Of a stretch of 64,000 nt of DNA, positions 36,458 to 45,215 are shown piece after piece. A program made the translations under genes and the position numbers. Under the pieces are notes generated by a model that ran no database searches, was not told the DNA's origin, and was given only the letters and a program-made list of their open reading frames with translations. Source of the stretch: JAWKJY01 sp041393535 (GTDB taxonomy: Bacteria; Actinomycetota; Thermoleophilia; Gaiellales; Gaiellaceae); the NCBI GenBank assembly GCA_041393535.1, contig JAWKJY010000002.1, positions 1 through 64,000 on the forward strand, in the 5' to 3' direction. How positions within the stretch are numbered: the stretch's first letter is position 1; every line of letters starts with the position of its first letter.

Positions 36458-37323
36458 CGCGTGCCCCGGGTGGAGCGGTAGACCGGGTGGCGCAGGACGC
36501 CGACGCGGTCGATCGCGATCTCGACGTCGTCCCCGTCCTCCAGCGTGAACTCGTCGGGCGGCACGAGGCCAGTGCCGGTGCAGAGGACGGCGCCGAAGGG
36601 GTGCGTCAGCTCGCGGAACAGGTACGCGGCGAGCGTCTCGAACGAGCGGACGATCCGCGCCGTCGACGTCTCCCCCTCGTAGGCGACGGCGCCGCCGCGG
36701 CGGATGGTCAGCCGGATGCCGAGGTCGCGCGCGTCGCCTGCGTCGCGGGCCAGGACGATCGTGTCGGAGAGCCCGAGCGCGTCGTCGAAGATCTTCGCCT
36801 GCGCGAGGTAGAGCGGGTTCTCGCCCTCGATCGAGCGCGAGGAGACGTCGTCGGCGACGAGGTAGCCGACGATCCGGCCGGCCGCGTCGAGCACGAGGGC
36901 CAGCTCGGGCTCCGGCACGTCCCACGTCGAGTCGGCGCGGACGCGCAGCGGCGCGCCCGGCGGCGGCACGCGGTACGGCGGCATCTTCATGAACACCTCG
37001 GGGCGCTCGGCCTCGAAGATGCGCGTGTAGACGTCCTTGATCGCGGCCTCCTCGACCCGCGCCTGCTTCGAGCGCTCGTAGGTGACGCCCGAGGCCCACA
37101 CCTCCTGGCGGTCGATCGGGGCGAGCGTCTCGGCGCTGCCCGAGACGGGTGCCGCGGCGAGCGCGGCGTCGACGGCGTCGTGCACCGCGTCCCGGCCGGC
37201 GGCCAGCAGGGCGGCGAGGGAGCGGTCGAGCGGGTGCAGGCCCGAGGCGGCGGCGACGACCGCCCGCTCCTCGCCTGCGATCCGCACGCGGCGGATCCCG
37301 GTGGTCGGCGTGTCGGTGGCCAT
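36454..37323 (-). CDS. Fumarylacetoacetate-hydrolase-family dehydratase (2-keto-3-deoxy-pentonate dehydratase-like)
   Basis: This 289-residue FAH-superfamily protein shows the metal ligands EPELALVLDAAGRIVGY and DDVSSRSIEGENPLYLAQAK, and WASGVTYERSKQ. The GENPLYLAQAK segment is characteristic of the 2-keto-3-deoxy-D-arabinonate dehydratase branch rather than true fumarylacetoacetases. It would turn a 2-keto-3-deoxy sugar acid into 2,5-dioxopentanoate for the overlapping ALDH gene. It is the first gene of the three-gene minus operon; ATG 37323. The assignment to a pentose route is inference, because no sugar dehydrogenase or sugar-acid dehydratase is present nearby. Confidence 0.85.
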   Translation of the reverse strand: MATDTPTTGIRRVRIAGEERAVVAAASGLHPLDRSLAALLAAGRDAVHDAVDAALAAAPVSGSAETLAPIDRQEVWASGVTYERSKQARVEEAAIKDVYTRIFEAERPEVFMKMPPYRVPPPGAPLRVRADSTWDVPEPELALVLDAAGRIVGYLVADDVSSRSIEGENPLYLAQAKIFDDALGLSDTIVLARDAGDARDLGIRLTIRRGGAVAYEGETSTARIVRSFETLAAYLFRELTHPFGAVLCTGTGLVPPDEFTLEDGDDVEIAIDRVGVLRHPVYRSTRGTR

Positions 37324-37379
37324 CGGGCGAGTCTACTGACCCCGGGACGGACAGGCCGTCGCACCGCACGGGGCCCGCG

Positions 37380-37385
37380 TAGACT
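37380..37385 (+). promoter_or_regulatory. -10 box (TAGACT), leaderless HDAC-like gene
   Basis: TAGACT begins 13 nt before the GTG at 37393, which fixes the start of this gene. No Shine-Dalgarno is present. Confidence 0.5.
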
Positions 37386-37392
37386 CGCCGAG

Positions 37393-38262
37393 GTGACGGT
37401 CGTCGTCTCGCACCCGGACTTCGCGCACGACCATCCGACCGGCGACCATCCGGAGCGGCCGGAGCGGATCCAGGCGCTCCATGCGGCGTTTCCGAGCTTC
37501 GTCGAGCCGCGCGCCGCGACGGTCGAGGAGGTGACGGCGTGCCACGACCCCGAGCACGTCGCGATCGTCCGCACGGTCTCCGAGAGCGGGCGCGTCGCCC
37601 GACTCGACGCGGACACGATCTGCGGCCCGACCAGCTACCGGCTGGCGCTGCTCGCGGCGGGCGCGGCGATCGAGGCGGTCGAGCGCGGCGGCTTCGCGCT
37701 CGTGCGCCCGCCCGGCCACCACGCCGTGGTCGACCGCGCGATGGGCTTCTGCCTGTTCAACAACGTCGCGATCGCCGCGCGCTTCGCGCAGCGCGAGCTG
37801 GGTCTGCGCCGCGTCGCGATCCTCGACTGGGACGTCCACCACGGAAACGGCACCGAGGACATCTTCCGCGGCGACCACTCCGTCCTCTTCGCCTCGATCC
37901 ACCGCTGGCCGTTCTACCCCGGCAGCGGCGGCCCCGAGGACCAGGACGAGAGCACGTGCAACGTCCCGCTAGGCGCCGGCGCGGACGACGAGGAGTACGC
38001 CGAGGTGATGGAGCGGATCGTCGAGCCGCGGATCCACGCGTTCCAGCCCGACCTGCTGCTCGTCTCGGCCGGGTACGACGCCGCCCTCGGCGACCCGCTC
38101 GGCGGGATGCGCCTGACCGAGGTCGGCTTCCGGGAGCTCGCCGCGCGCGCCACGGAGCTGGCGCCGCGGACCGCCCTCGTGCTCGAGGGCGGCTACAACG
38201 TCGACACCCTGCCCGGCCTGGTCGGGGCGACGCTCGCCGGGCTCGACGAGGGCACGCCCTAG
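37393..38262 (+). CDS. Histone-deacetylase-family (acetylpolyamine/acetoin utilisation-like) amidohydrolase
   Basis: This 289-residue class II-like deacetylase has HPERPERIQALH, VRPPGHHAV with the catalytic His pair, the zinc motif LDWDVHHGNGTEDIF, SAGYDAALGDPLGGM with the second Asp, and EGGYN. All catalytic and zinc residues are intact. Bacterial relatives deacetylate acetylpolyamines or small acetylated amides, or act on acetyl-lysine. The GTG start is set by the -10 box 13 nt upstream. It is monocistronic and divergent from the FAH operon, 69 bp apart. Confidence 0.92.
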   Translation: MTVVVSHPDFAHDHPTGDHPERPERIQALHAAFPSFVEPRAATVEEVTACHDPEHVAIVRTVSESGRVARLDADTICGPTSYRLALLAAGAAIEAVERGGFALVRPPGHHAVVDRAMGFCLFNNVAIAARFAQRELGLRRVAILDWDVHHGNGTEDIFRGDHSVLFASIHRWPFYPGSGGPEDQDESTCNVPLGAGADDEEYAEVMERIVEPRIHAFQPDLLLVSAGYDAALGDPLGGMRLTEVGFRELAARATELAPRTALVLEGGYNVDTLPGLVGATLAGLDEGTP

Positions 38263-39356
38263 CGACGCCACGCGTCGGGACGGCGAGGCGCGAGCGCAGG
38301 GAGCGACCCACCGGCGCGTGCGACGTCGACGGGTCGAGGCCGTCGTCCCGAGACGGGCGCGTCGCCGCGCTGCACGCCCGTCGCCGCTCGAGGCCGCCGT
38401 CCGCGCCGCGGCGGGTCGTCTGCAGCCGCGTCGCCGCCGCGCGCCACGGCCCTCGACGACACCCGCTGGTCGGCGCCGGAGCCCCGCCGCGCGAGAGACG
38501 AGGACGACGAGCCCCGAGGGGGATGGGGAGCCGCGCGTGACGCCCGGGCCGCACGCTGCAGCGACCTGCCGGGATCGACGCCACGGCCCGACCACGTCGA
38601 GGACGTCGTCCGGAGGACGAGCTCCGGGAACGAACCAGCGGAGCCCTCGGCGAGCGCGCGCGGGCGCAGCCCGATCCGGCGGCCGATCGTCTTCCACTGC
38701 CGCGTCTCACCGGTCCGGTCGCCAGCGTCGGCGTCGTCGTCGTCGGGGCTGGAGCCGCCCCGCTGTCGGCCTCCGCCGGCCGCGGCGCTCGACGACGAGC
38801 CGGCGGCCCATCTCGTCGAGGCGCGCGGTCCCGATCTGGGCGAGAGGTCGGCGAGGACGGACACCTTCGCGTCGAGGTCGTCGACGTCGGCTGGCGCGGG
38901 TCGCGCGGGTCGACTCGCCCGCGCCCGACGGGCCTCGCTCCCGGGCACGGGCCGGATCCGCATGGGCGATCGGGGCCGGCCCCGCCCTCGCTCGCGCCGT
39001 CGGCGGGTCGACGACCAGGGGCGTCGGCCCCACTCGCGCCCCCGGCGCTGACCATCTCGTGGCGATCGGCGCACGACCGCGTGGTCGAGCAGCTCGCGCC
39101 TGACGGGCCCGGAGCGCGGAGGTGGCGTGTCGGGTGCGAGCCCGCGTCGTCGAGCCACGCGACGCGCGAGACGCCGCCGGCGGTCCGCCGCACGACGCGC
39201 TGCCCGGGCCGCGCCCGCCCCTGCGACCACGTCCGTCGTACGACGGCGGGTCGACCGACGCCGCCGTCGCGCGCGGCGGGCATCATGCTCGTGCTGCGTG
39301 GGTTCGACGAACCGGACGGCGCCGGACAAGCGCCGACGGCTTGGAGGAATGCTTGC
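38263..39356. other. Gene-poor stretch with at most a degraded ORF
   Basis: No frame on either strand looks like a conserved protein. On the minus strand around 38790-39060, pieces such as MVSAGGASGADAP, VDDLDAKVSVLADLS and IGTARLDEMGRRLVVERRG could be joined by one-base shifts into an alpha-helical protein of unknown family. This is weak evidence. No RNA gene, terminator or repeat was recognised. Confidence 0.25.
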
Positions 39357-39921
39357 ATGGACGTGACGGAGCAGACGTTCGAGCGGGACGTGATCGAGCG
39401 GTCGGCCGAGAAGCTGCCGGTCGTCGTCGACTTCTGGGCCGAGTGGTGCGGCCCCTGCAAGGCTGCTCGGGCCGTGATCGAGCGCGAGGTCGAGGCCCGC
39501 GCGGGCAGGTCGAAGAAGCTGGCGAGGTCGACGTCGACTCGAACCAGGAGCTCGCGGCGCGCCGCCGATCCGCAGCATCCCGGCGGTCAAGGCGTTCCGC
39601 AACGGCCGGGTCGTCTCGGAGTTCGTGGGCGCGCTGTCGCCGACCGCCGTCGGCGTTCCTCGACAGCCTGCTCGGCCCGTCCGCGGCATCCCGGCTGCTC
39701 GAGGAGCTCACTGCGAGCGGGAGTACCCGGAGATCCTCGGCCCGGTCGCCGAGGGCGACTACGAGCGAGCGCTCGCCTGGCTGCTGGACCGCGCCATGGC
39801 CGCCGAGCCGGCCGAGAAGAACCGGGTGCGCGAGGTGATGGTCGCGATCTTCGAGGAGCTCGGCCAGGAGCACCCGCTCGCGACGGCCTACCGCCGCCGG
39901 CTCGCGACCGCGCTCTACTAG
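39357..39921 (+). pseudogene. Thioredoxin-like protein with C-terminal helical repeat, CnoX/YbbN-type (several frame breaks)
   Basis: ATG 39357 has GGAGG at 39343-39347 upstream. It begins TEQTFERDVIERSAEK and has the active site VVVDFWAEWCGPCK (WCGPC). After about 39465 the frame shifts repeatedly: pieces VELAKVDVDSNQELAARR, SIPAVKAFRNGRVVSEFVGAL and AAFLDSLLGPSAASRLLEEL appear in different frames. The frame from about 39720 to the TAG at 39921 reads YPEILGPVAEGDYERALAWLL to YRRRLATALY, resembling the TPR-like tail of CnoX/YbbN co-chaperones. The combined length of about 187 residues is short for CnoX. All parts are conserved, so the breaks may be sequence errors. Confidence 0.75.
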
Positions 39922-40536
39922 CGGCCCGCTGCGGCCGGGCTGCTCCCACGCGCGCCAGCCGGCCGACGGCGCGCTCCTTCCGCGCGGTGTCAACGCGCCG
40001 GGAGCGGCCTGCCGGCGCTCGCACATCGGGACGCTCGACCCCGTGAGCCGGGGCCGCGCCCGCGCACCGCTCGCCGCCGCCGACGGAGCCCCGGGTGCCC
40101 GCCGCCGGACCGTGGTGCGGTGTCGGCGGCGAGCCCGGCGATCCACTCCGCGCCGGCGACTCCGGACGACGAGCGCGCCGGCGCGGCAGCCGCATCCCGG
40201 GGCGGGGCCCCGGGGCGGCCGAGCGGCGCGGCGAGGGGGCCGACGATCGGACAGGCGCGACGAAGCCCGGCATGCTCCCTGCGGCCGGCCCGGCGCGACG
40301 CCCGGGAGCCGGCCGCGCGGCGCCCGACGTCTGCCGCCGAGAGCGTCGGCCCGGGCGCGCCGCCGGACGCGGCGGACGACGGCCGCTGTCGGCGCCAGCA
40401 GGCGCCGCCGGCCCGCGATCTCCGCGGAGCCCGGGCGGCGGTCTCCGGCGCGGACGCGAGGTCGCGTCGATCGGCGGCCCGGGGACGACGCCCGGCGCCT
40501 CCGTGGGGACAGCTCGGCACCGAATCGTCACACCAC
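39922..40536. other. Gene-poor stretch
   Basis: About 600 bp of very GC-rich sequence with only shadow frames of arginine- and alanine-rich composition. I see no gene, RNA or repeat until the promoter elements of the secreted-protein gene begin at 40538. Confidence 0.5.
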
Positions 40537-40537
40537 C

Positions 40538-40551
40538 TGTCCCGAAAGGCC
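40538..40551 (+). promoter_or_regulatory. Candidate regulator half-site (TGTCCCGAAAGGCC)
   Basis: These 14 bases are identical to one arm of the 28-bp palindrome at 55044-55071 in the hpnC upstream region. Here the site ends one base before a -35-like TTGTCG, where an activator or repressor would sit. Confidence 0.45.
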
Positions 40552-40552
40552 G

Positions 40553-40582
40553 TTGTCGGAGCGGGCGACGGCAGCGTACTCT
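40553..40582 (+). promoter_or_regulatory. Sigma-70-type promoter (TTGTCG - 18 bp - TACTCT)
   Basis: TTGTCG at 40553-40558 and TACTCT at 40577-40582 are separated by 18 bp, giving a leader of about 45 nt to the ATG at 40634 that contains a perfect AAGGAGGTG. It is one of the few conventional promoters seen in the window. Confidence 0.5.
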
Positions 40583-40633
40583 CCCAACAGGTCGAGCCCG
40601 CGACCGACGCGACCGGAAAGGAGGTGGGAATGC

Positions 40634-41227
40634 ATGAGGACAACCATCGCGCTCGCGGTCGCGGCGCTCGCGACGATCGCGCTGGCGACCACCAGCGCGG
40701 CCGCTGCACCGGGCCCCGCCGAGTCGCCGCAGGTCGAGGCCTGGTACACGCCGCTCGACCCGACCATGCGGCCGATCGGGCCGCGCCGTCCGGCCACGCC
40801 CCTCGGTGCGACGGCCGCGGAGCGGCTGGACGGCCCGGGTCGGACGACGCAGGGCGGCCGGCGGCTGCAGTCGGCGTCCGGGTGCGCCGCAGTCGACGTC
40901 TCCCGGATCGGCCGCTCGTCGATCGTTCGATCCGTCGTCTACAAGTGGCACCAGGTCAAGGGCTGGTGCTGGTCGGCCGGCAAGGTGACCCGTGTCGACA
41001 TCTCGACCTACCCGAGCGACGTCGACCCGAACTGGCGCTACCGCGGCCAGCTGCCCGGCAGCGGCGGCTACTACGCCTGGAACGGCGCAGGCAGCGGCCA
41101 CTGGTCGCTGCGCCAGGGATCCTTCGAGAACTGCATCCTGAAGTACGGCTGCATCGGCTCGGAGTACCCCTGGGTGAAGGTCTGGGTCCACGGCGACGGG
41201 ACGTACGCCTACGAGACGGGGACGTGA
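40634..41227 (+). CDS. Small secreted protein of unknown function
   Basis: 197 residues. A clear signal peptide (TTIALAVAALATIALATTSAAAA) with an AxA-type cleavage site is followed by a Pro/Arg-rich spacer. A compact domain from about residue 85 is rich in Trp and Tyr (VYKWHQVKGWCWSAGKVTRV, GGYYAWNGAGSGHWSLRQGSF) with four cysteines (GCAAV, WCWS, NCILKYGC) that could make two disulfides. ATG 40634 is set by AAGGAGGTG at 40617-40625. I do not recognise the family. A hairpin terminator follows at 41259. Expression may be tied to the hopanoid region through the shared half-site. Confidence 0.85.
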   Translation: MRTTIALAVAALATIALATTSAAAAPGPAESPQVEAWYTPLDPTMRPIGPRRPATPLGATAAERLDGPGRTTQGGRRLQSASGCAAVDVSRIGRSSIVRSVVYKWHQVKGWCWSAGKVTRVDISTYPSDVDPNWRYRGQLPGSGGYYAWNGAGSGHWSLRQGSFENCILKYGCIGSEYPWVKVWVHGDGTYAYETGT

Positions 41228-41258
41228 TCTGACCGGGATTCGCCCGGCGGGTCGTCCC

Positions 41259-41285
41259 GGAGGGGAAGCGCCCGCGCTCCCCTCC
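41259..41285 (+). terminator. Terminator-like hairpin
   Basis: GGAGGGG (41259-41265) pairs with CCCCTCC (41279-41285). The inner AGCG/CGCT pairing needs one bulged base. It lies 31 bp after the secreted-protein gene and 30 bp before the next small gene, so some readthrough is possible. Confidence 0.55.
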
Positions 41286-41314
41286 ACCGAGTCAACCTCG
41301 AGGGAAGGAGGCCA

Positions 41315-41506
41315 GTGCAGACGATCGGGAATGCCCATCCCGGAGGAGGCCCGACGCTCGGCGAGCGGATCGGCTCGGTGCTCTTCCGGCTCCTGCTGGC
41401 CGTCGTGATCTGGGCGGCGCTCGGCTTGTGCATCGGCACGCTCATCGACCTGGTCCACCCGCAGCCGACGACGGAGGTCGAGGAGGTGCGCCTGAGGGCC
41501 CCCTGA
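41315..41506 (+). CDS. Small single-pass membrane protein
   Basis: 63 residues starting at GTG 41315, with GGAAGGAGG at 41303-41311 as a good ribosome binding site. A hydrophobic helix (VLFRLLLAVVIWAALGLCIGTLI) occupies about residues 22-44, followed by a short acidic tail (TTEVEEVRL). The function is unknown. It converges on ispH; an imperfect GGGACG...CGTCCC hairpin at about 41521-41551 may end both transcripts. Confidence 0.75.
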   Translation: MQTIGNAHPGGGPTLGERIGSVLFRLLLAVVIWAALGLCIGTLIDLVHPQPTTEVEEVRLRAP

Positions 41507-41727
41507 CGCAGCCGCACCGAGGGACGGCGGGCGGCGACCGCCGGGCGTCCCGGCACCGGTCGACGGAGTCCGAGCCGACCGCGCCCGCAGAACCGACCGG
41601 GAGCCGGACGGCCCTGTCCGCCGGGGCAGCCCATCGACCGCCGCTCGCCACGGCCGCCCCGCGCTGCCCCCGCGGGCGACCTGCGCAGAGGGGCCGACGA
41701 ACGGCGCCGGCCGCGGGAGGGACGGCC

Positions 41728-42654
41728 TCAGCGCAGCTGCGCCGGCAGGCGGAAGTAGACGTCCTCGCGGGTCAGCTCGACCTCCTCGCGCTCGGTGAAG
41801 CCGTGCTCGGCGAGCAGGTCGGCGACACGCGTGACGAGCGAGTCCGGCGAGGACGCGCCGGCCGTCAGGCCGACGACGTCGTGGCCGTCGAGCCAGGCGA
41901 TGTCCACGTCCGACTCGTCGTCGACGAGGTACGCCTCGGCGCCCCGGGTCCGGGCCACCTCGACGAGGCGGTTCGCGTTCGAGCTGGTCTTGGAGCCGAC
42001 GACGAGCACGAGCGTCGCCTGCTCGCAGATCTTCTTGACCGCGTCCTGCCGGTTCTGGGTCGCGTAGCAGATGTCCGCGGACGGCGGCCCGACGAGATCG
42101 GGGATGCGCTCGCGCAGCGCGTCCACCACCTCGGCCGTGTCGTCGACGGAGAGCGTGGTCTGCGTGAGGAAGGCGACCTGCTGCCCCTCGTCGAGCTCGA
42201 GCGCCTGGGCGTCCTCGACGGTCTCGACGAGGATGATCGACTCGGGCGCCTCGCCCATGGTGCCGACGACCTCCTCGTGGCCCGCGTGGCCGACGAGCGC
42301 GATCTTCAGCCCGCGGCCCGCGTACCGGCGCGCCTCGGCGTGGACCTTCGAGACGAGCGGGCACGTGGCGTCGATCACCTCGAGGTTCCGCTCCGCGCAC
42401 TTGCGGTAGACCTGCGGCGCGACGCCGTGGGCCGAGAGGACGACGAGCGCGCCCTCGGGCACCTCCTCCTCGGTCTCGACGAAGATGGCGCCGCGCTCCT
42501 CGAGATCGCGGACGACGTGCACGTTGTGGACGATCTGGTGCCGGACGTAGACCGGCGGCCCGTGCTGCTCCAGCAGCTTCTCGACGATGTCGATGGCCCT
42601 GACGACGCCCGCGCAGAAGCTGCGGGGCGCGGCGATGAGAACCCGCTTCGACAC
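41728..42654 (-). CDS. ispH: 4-hydroxy-3-methylbut-2-enyl diphosphate reductase
   Basis: 308 residues. IspH (LytB) makes IPP and DMAPP from HMBPP in the last step of the MEP pathway using a [4Fe-4S] cluster. The three cluster cysteines are visible in PRSFCAGVVRAID, DATCPLVSKVH and ADICYATQNRQ. LSAHGVAP and GHAGHEEVVGTMGE supply conserved His residues, and VVGSKTSSNANRL is the family signature. GTG 42654 shares its G with the TAG of hpnG, and GGGAGGAG lies about 9 nt upstream. It is the last gene of the hopanoid operon, which ties isoprenoid precursor supply to triterpene synthesis. Confidence 0.95.
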   Translation of the reverse strand: MSKRVLIAAPRSFCAGVVRAIDIVEKLLEQHGPPVYVRHQIVHNVHVVRDLEERGAIFVETEEEVPEGALVVLSAHGVAPQVYRKCAERNLEVIDATCPLVSKVHAEARRYAGRGLKIALVGHAGHEEVVGTMGEAPESIILVETVEDAQALELDEGQQVAFLTQTTLSVDDTAEVVDALRERIPDLVGPPSADICYATQNRQDAVKKICEQATLVLVVGSKTSSNANRLVEVARTRGAEAYLVDDESDVDIAWLDGHDVVGLTAGASSPDSLVTRVADLLAEHGFTEREEVELTREDVYFRLPAQLR

Positions 42655-43250
42655 TACGACGCTCCTCCCGCGAGAGCCGCCGCCGCCCGCTCCAGGGATG
42701 CGAGCGCCCGGCGCGCCGCCACGGCGGTGCGCGCCGAGACGACCGGCTCGGTGATGAACGATCCCACGACGACGCCCCAGGCGACGCCGCCCTGCGGCGT
42801 CGAGGCGCCCGCGAGCCGGCCGACGCGGCGCTCCGGCCCGTCGACGACGGCGCGCACCGACCCGGCCAGCCGGCCGGTCCTGGCGAGCACGGCGCTCTCC
42901 ATCTCGACGGCGACGGCGCCCGTGCGCTCCGCCAGGCTGCGCCGCTCCGCCGGGTCGTCGACGACCCGGTCGGCCGCGCACAGCACCGCGGCCTCGGCGC
43001 CGGGCACGGCGATCGGCTCGCCCTCCCACACGACTGCCCCCTGCTCGTCGACGATCCGACGAGCCGTCAGCAGCGTCCCCGGCTCCAGGCCGGGCACGAG
43101 GGCGCCCGCGAGGCCGAAGGCCGCGATCGGCCCCTCGGGGGCCGGCAGGCTGGCACGGAGCCCCACTCGAGCCGTGCGCGCACCGGCCTTGCGCGCGACG
43201 CGCTCCTCCGACTCGAGGGCGCAGGCGAGTGTGAGGTCGCCGCTCGACAT
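42654..43250 (-). CDS. hpnG: HpnG: adenosylhopane nucleosidase/phosphorylase
   Basis: 198 residues of the purine-nucleoside phosphorylase/MTA nucleosidase fold. The substrate-site motif AVAVEMESAVLARTG and the early segment LRASLPAPEGPIAAFG are recognisable; the protein is compact, as HpnG proteins are. It removes adenine from adenosylhopane to give ribosylhopane (or its phosphate), after HpnH. ATG 43250, with the stop overlapping ispH. A 67-bp gap to hpnH is the largest inside the operon. Substrate assignment rests on operon position as well as fold. Confidence 0.88.
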   Translation of the reverse strand: MSSGDLTLACALESEERVARKAGARTARVGLRASLPAPEGPIAAFGLAGALVPGLEPGTLLTARRIVDEQGAVVWEGEPIAVPGAEAAVLCAADRVVDDPAERRSLAERTGAVAVEMESAVLARTGRLAGSVRAVVDGPERRVGRLAGASTPQGGVAWGVVVGSFITEPVVSARTAVAARRALASLERAAAALAGGAS

Positions 43251-43317
43251 GACCCCGGGTGTCAGCGCGGCGCCCCGGAGGGCGCCGCGCGCGACACGAC
43301 GATCTGGCGGCCTCCGC

Positions 43318-44316
43318 TCACGTGAGCGTCCACGCGAGGCTGCGCACGGTCTCCCGGACGCTCTCCGTGGTCGCGATCGTGGCGGCCGGCTCGAAGCCGG
43401 AGTGGATCCCGCAGTGCTCGCAGCGGTGGTCGTTGCCGGGGCCGTAGCGCTCCCACTCGACGCCGTCCACGAGCGCCTGGTACGTCGGGAAGATCCCGTC
43501 CGTGAGCAGGTAGCACGGGCCCTTCCAGCCGTACGGGTTCCGCGTCACGGAGCCCCACGGCGCGCACGGCAGCTGCTTCTCGCCCGTCAGGAAGTCCTGG
43601 TAGACGGGGCTCGCGAGCCACTTGTAGTTGTGCTTCCGGGCCGCGGCGCGGATCTCGCGGAACTTCGCCTCGTGCTCGGCCCGCGTCATCGTCAGGCTCG
43701 GGTCGATCTGCGAGTACTGGTACCCCGGGGCCACGAGCATCCCCTCGATTCCGACGTCGTGCGTCAGGAACCGCATCATCTCGAGGACGTCCGAGACCTC
43801 GGTCTCCTTGAACACGGTCGTGTTCGTGGTGACGCGGAAGCCGCGAGCCCGCGCGTCCCGGATCCCCTGCACCGCGATGTCCCAGAGGCCGGGGTAGTCG
43901 CAGACGTAGTCGTGGATCTCGCGCATGCCGTCCAGGTGGACGACGAACGTGAGGCGCGGGTTCGGCGTGAACTTGTCGAGCATCTCGGACAGCCGCAGCG
44001 CGTTCGTGCAGAGCTGGATCGTCCGCTTCATCTCGAGGAAGGCGCCGACGACCTCCTCGATCCCCTTGAAGATGAGCGGCTCGCCGCCGCAGATCGAGAT
44101 CACCGGCGCCGGGCACTGGACCGCCGTGTCGATGCACTCCTCGACGGTCAGCCGAGCCTTGTTCGACTCGTACTCCCGGATCTTCCCGCACCCGATGCAG
44201 GCGATGTTGCAGCCCAGGGTGGGCTCGAGCATGATCACGAGCGGGTACCGCTCCTTGCCGCGCTGAGCGGCGACGTACCGGCCGATCTGGACGGTGCTCC
44301 GCAGCGGGAACTTCAT
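43318..44316 (-). CDS. hpnH: HpnH: radical SAM adenosylhopane synthase
   Basis: 332 residues. It has the radical SAM CxxxCxxC cluster in LEPTLGCNIACIGCGKIRE, the SAM-binding GGEPLIF, and a C-terminal Cys-rich segment (RYGPGNDHRCEHCGIHSGFE) typical of HpnH. It couples a 5'-deoxyadenosyl radical to diploptene, forming adenosylhopane, the first step in extended C35 hopanoids. ATG 44316 overlaps the hpnA stop by four bases. The very high similarity to the family consensus leaves little doubt. It acts at the cytoplasmic side on membrane-bound substrate. Confidence 0.96.
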   Translation of the reverse strand: MKFPLRSTVQIGRYVAAQRGKERYPLVIMLEPTLGCNIACIGCGKIREYESNKARLTVEECIDTAVQCPAPVISICGGEPLIFKGIEEVVGAFLEMKRTIQLCTNALRLSEMLDKFTPNPRLTFVVHLDGMREIHDYVCDYPGLWDIAVQGIRDARARGFRVTTNTTVFKETEVSDVLEMMRFLTHDVGIEGMLVAPGYQYSQIDPSLTMTRAEHEAKFREIRAAARKHNYKWLASPVYQDFLTGEKQLPCAPWGSVTRNPYGWKGPCYLLTDGIFPTYQALVDGVEWERYGPGNDHRCEHCGIHSGFEPAATIATTESVRETVRSLAWTLT

Positions 44317-45215
44317 GCGCCTCCCTTCCCCGTACCCACGAGGGCGTCGCGGACTGCCCGCTCCAGCGCCGGGAGCACCGGGCCGGGTCGGTAGCCGAGG
44401 GTCGTCTCTGCCTTGAGAGAGGAAAAATACATCGGGAGCCGGGCGAGGCGCACCTCGTCCCGATTCGCGAGCCCGACACCGGCGACCGCCTGCGCCACCC
44501 AGTAGGGCACGCGGATGCGCGGGCGCGGCCGTCCGGCGAGCCGCGCGATCGTCGCGAAGAGGTCCTCCAGCGTCATGTCGTGCCCGCCGAGCAGGTAGCG
44601 CTGCCCGCGCACGCCGTGCTCGAACGCGAGGACGTGCCCGACGGCCACGTCCTCGACGTCGACGACGTTCAGGCCGGTCGTCGGGACGTAGCCGGGGATC
44701 CTCCCGGTCGCGACCTGGCGCACCATCCGGCCGGTGGGCGTGGGGCGATCGTCGCCCTCGCCGACCGGGGTCGTCGGATTGACGACGACGGCGTCCAGCC
44801 CGTCGGCGGCGGCGTCGAGCACGACGCGCTCGGCCTCGACCTTCGTGCGCTTGTACGGGACGGCCAGCTCCCACGGCGGCGGCTCGTCCTCCTCGTTCGC
44901 CGGCCTGCCGGCGACGGGGCCGCAGGTGCCCGCCGTGCTGCAGTAGACGAGGCGCCCGACGCCTTGCCGCTGGCACGCCTCGACCACGGCCCGCGTTCCG
45001 TCGACGTTGACGCGCCGCATCTCCTCGATGTCCGCGTCGTAGCTGTAGAGCGCCGCGACGTGGAAGACCGCATGACAGCCCTCGACCGCCTGGTCGAGCC
45101 CCTCGTGGTCGAGCAGGTCGACGCGCTCGCCGCCGACCTCCCAGCCGCGCTCCTCGAGCTCGCGAACGACGTGCCGTCCCACGAACCCCGACGCCCCGGT
45201 GACGTAGGCCCTCAC
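44313..45215 (-). CDS. hpnA: HpnA: hopanoid-associated NAD-dependent epimerase/dehydratase
   Basis: 300 residues, extended SDR. The NAD site is AYVTGASGFVGRHVVREL, the catalytic YxxxK is VPYKRTKVEAERVV, and CSTAGTCGP supplies the Ser/Thr. HpnA homologues accompany hopanoid gene sets and are thought to act on sugar or side-chain modification, but their reaction is not firmly known. GTG 45215 overlaps the shc stop by four bases (GTGA) and the stop overlaps hpnH (ATGA), so it is translationally coupled on both sides. Confidence 0.92.
   Translation of the reverse strand: MRAYVTGASGFVGRHVVRELEERGWEVGGERVDLLDHEGLDQAVEGCHAVFHVAALYSYDADIEEMRRVNVDGTRAVVEACQRQGVGRLVYCSTAGTCGPVAGRPANEEDEPPPWELAVPYKRTKVEAERVVLDAAADGLDAVVVNPTTPVGEGDDRPTPTGRMVRQVATGRIPGYVPTTGLNVVDVEDVAVGHVLAFEHGVRGQRYLLGGHDMTLEDLFATIARLAGRPRPRIRVPYWVAQAVAGVGLANRDEVRLARLPMYFSSLKAETTLGYRPGPVLPALERAVRDALVGTGKGGA

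Noticed and set aside
38259..39460. Long minus-strand frames between the HDAC-like gene and the thioredoxin
   Set aside because: Low-complexity Arg/Ser/Pro composition without motifs; at best a degraded helical ORF, which I list with low confidence.
40043..40633. Upstream extension of the secreted-protein frame
   Set aside because: The signal peptide and a perfect AAGGAGGTG fix the start at 40634; a promoter lies inside the extension.
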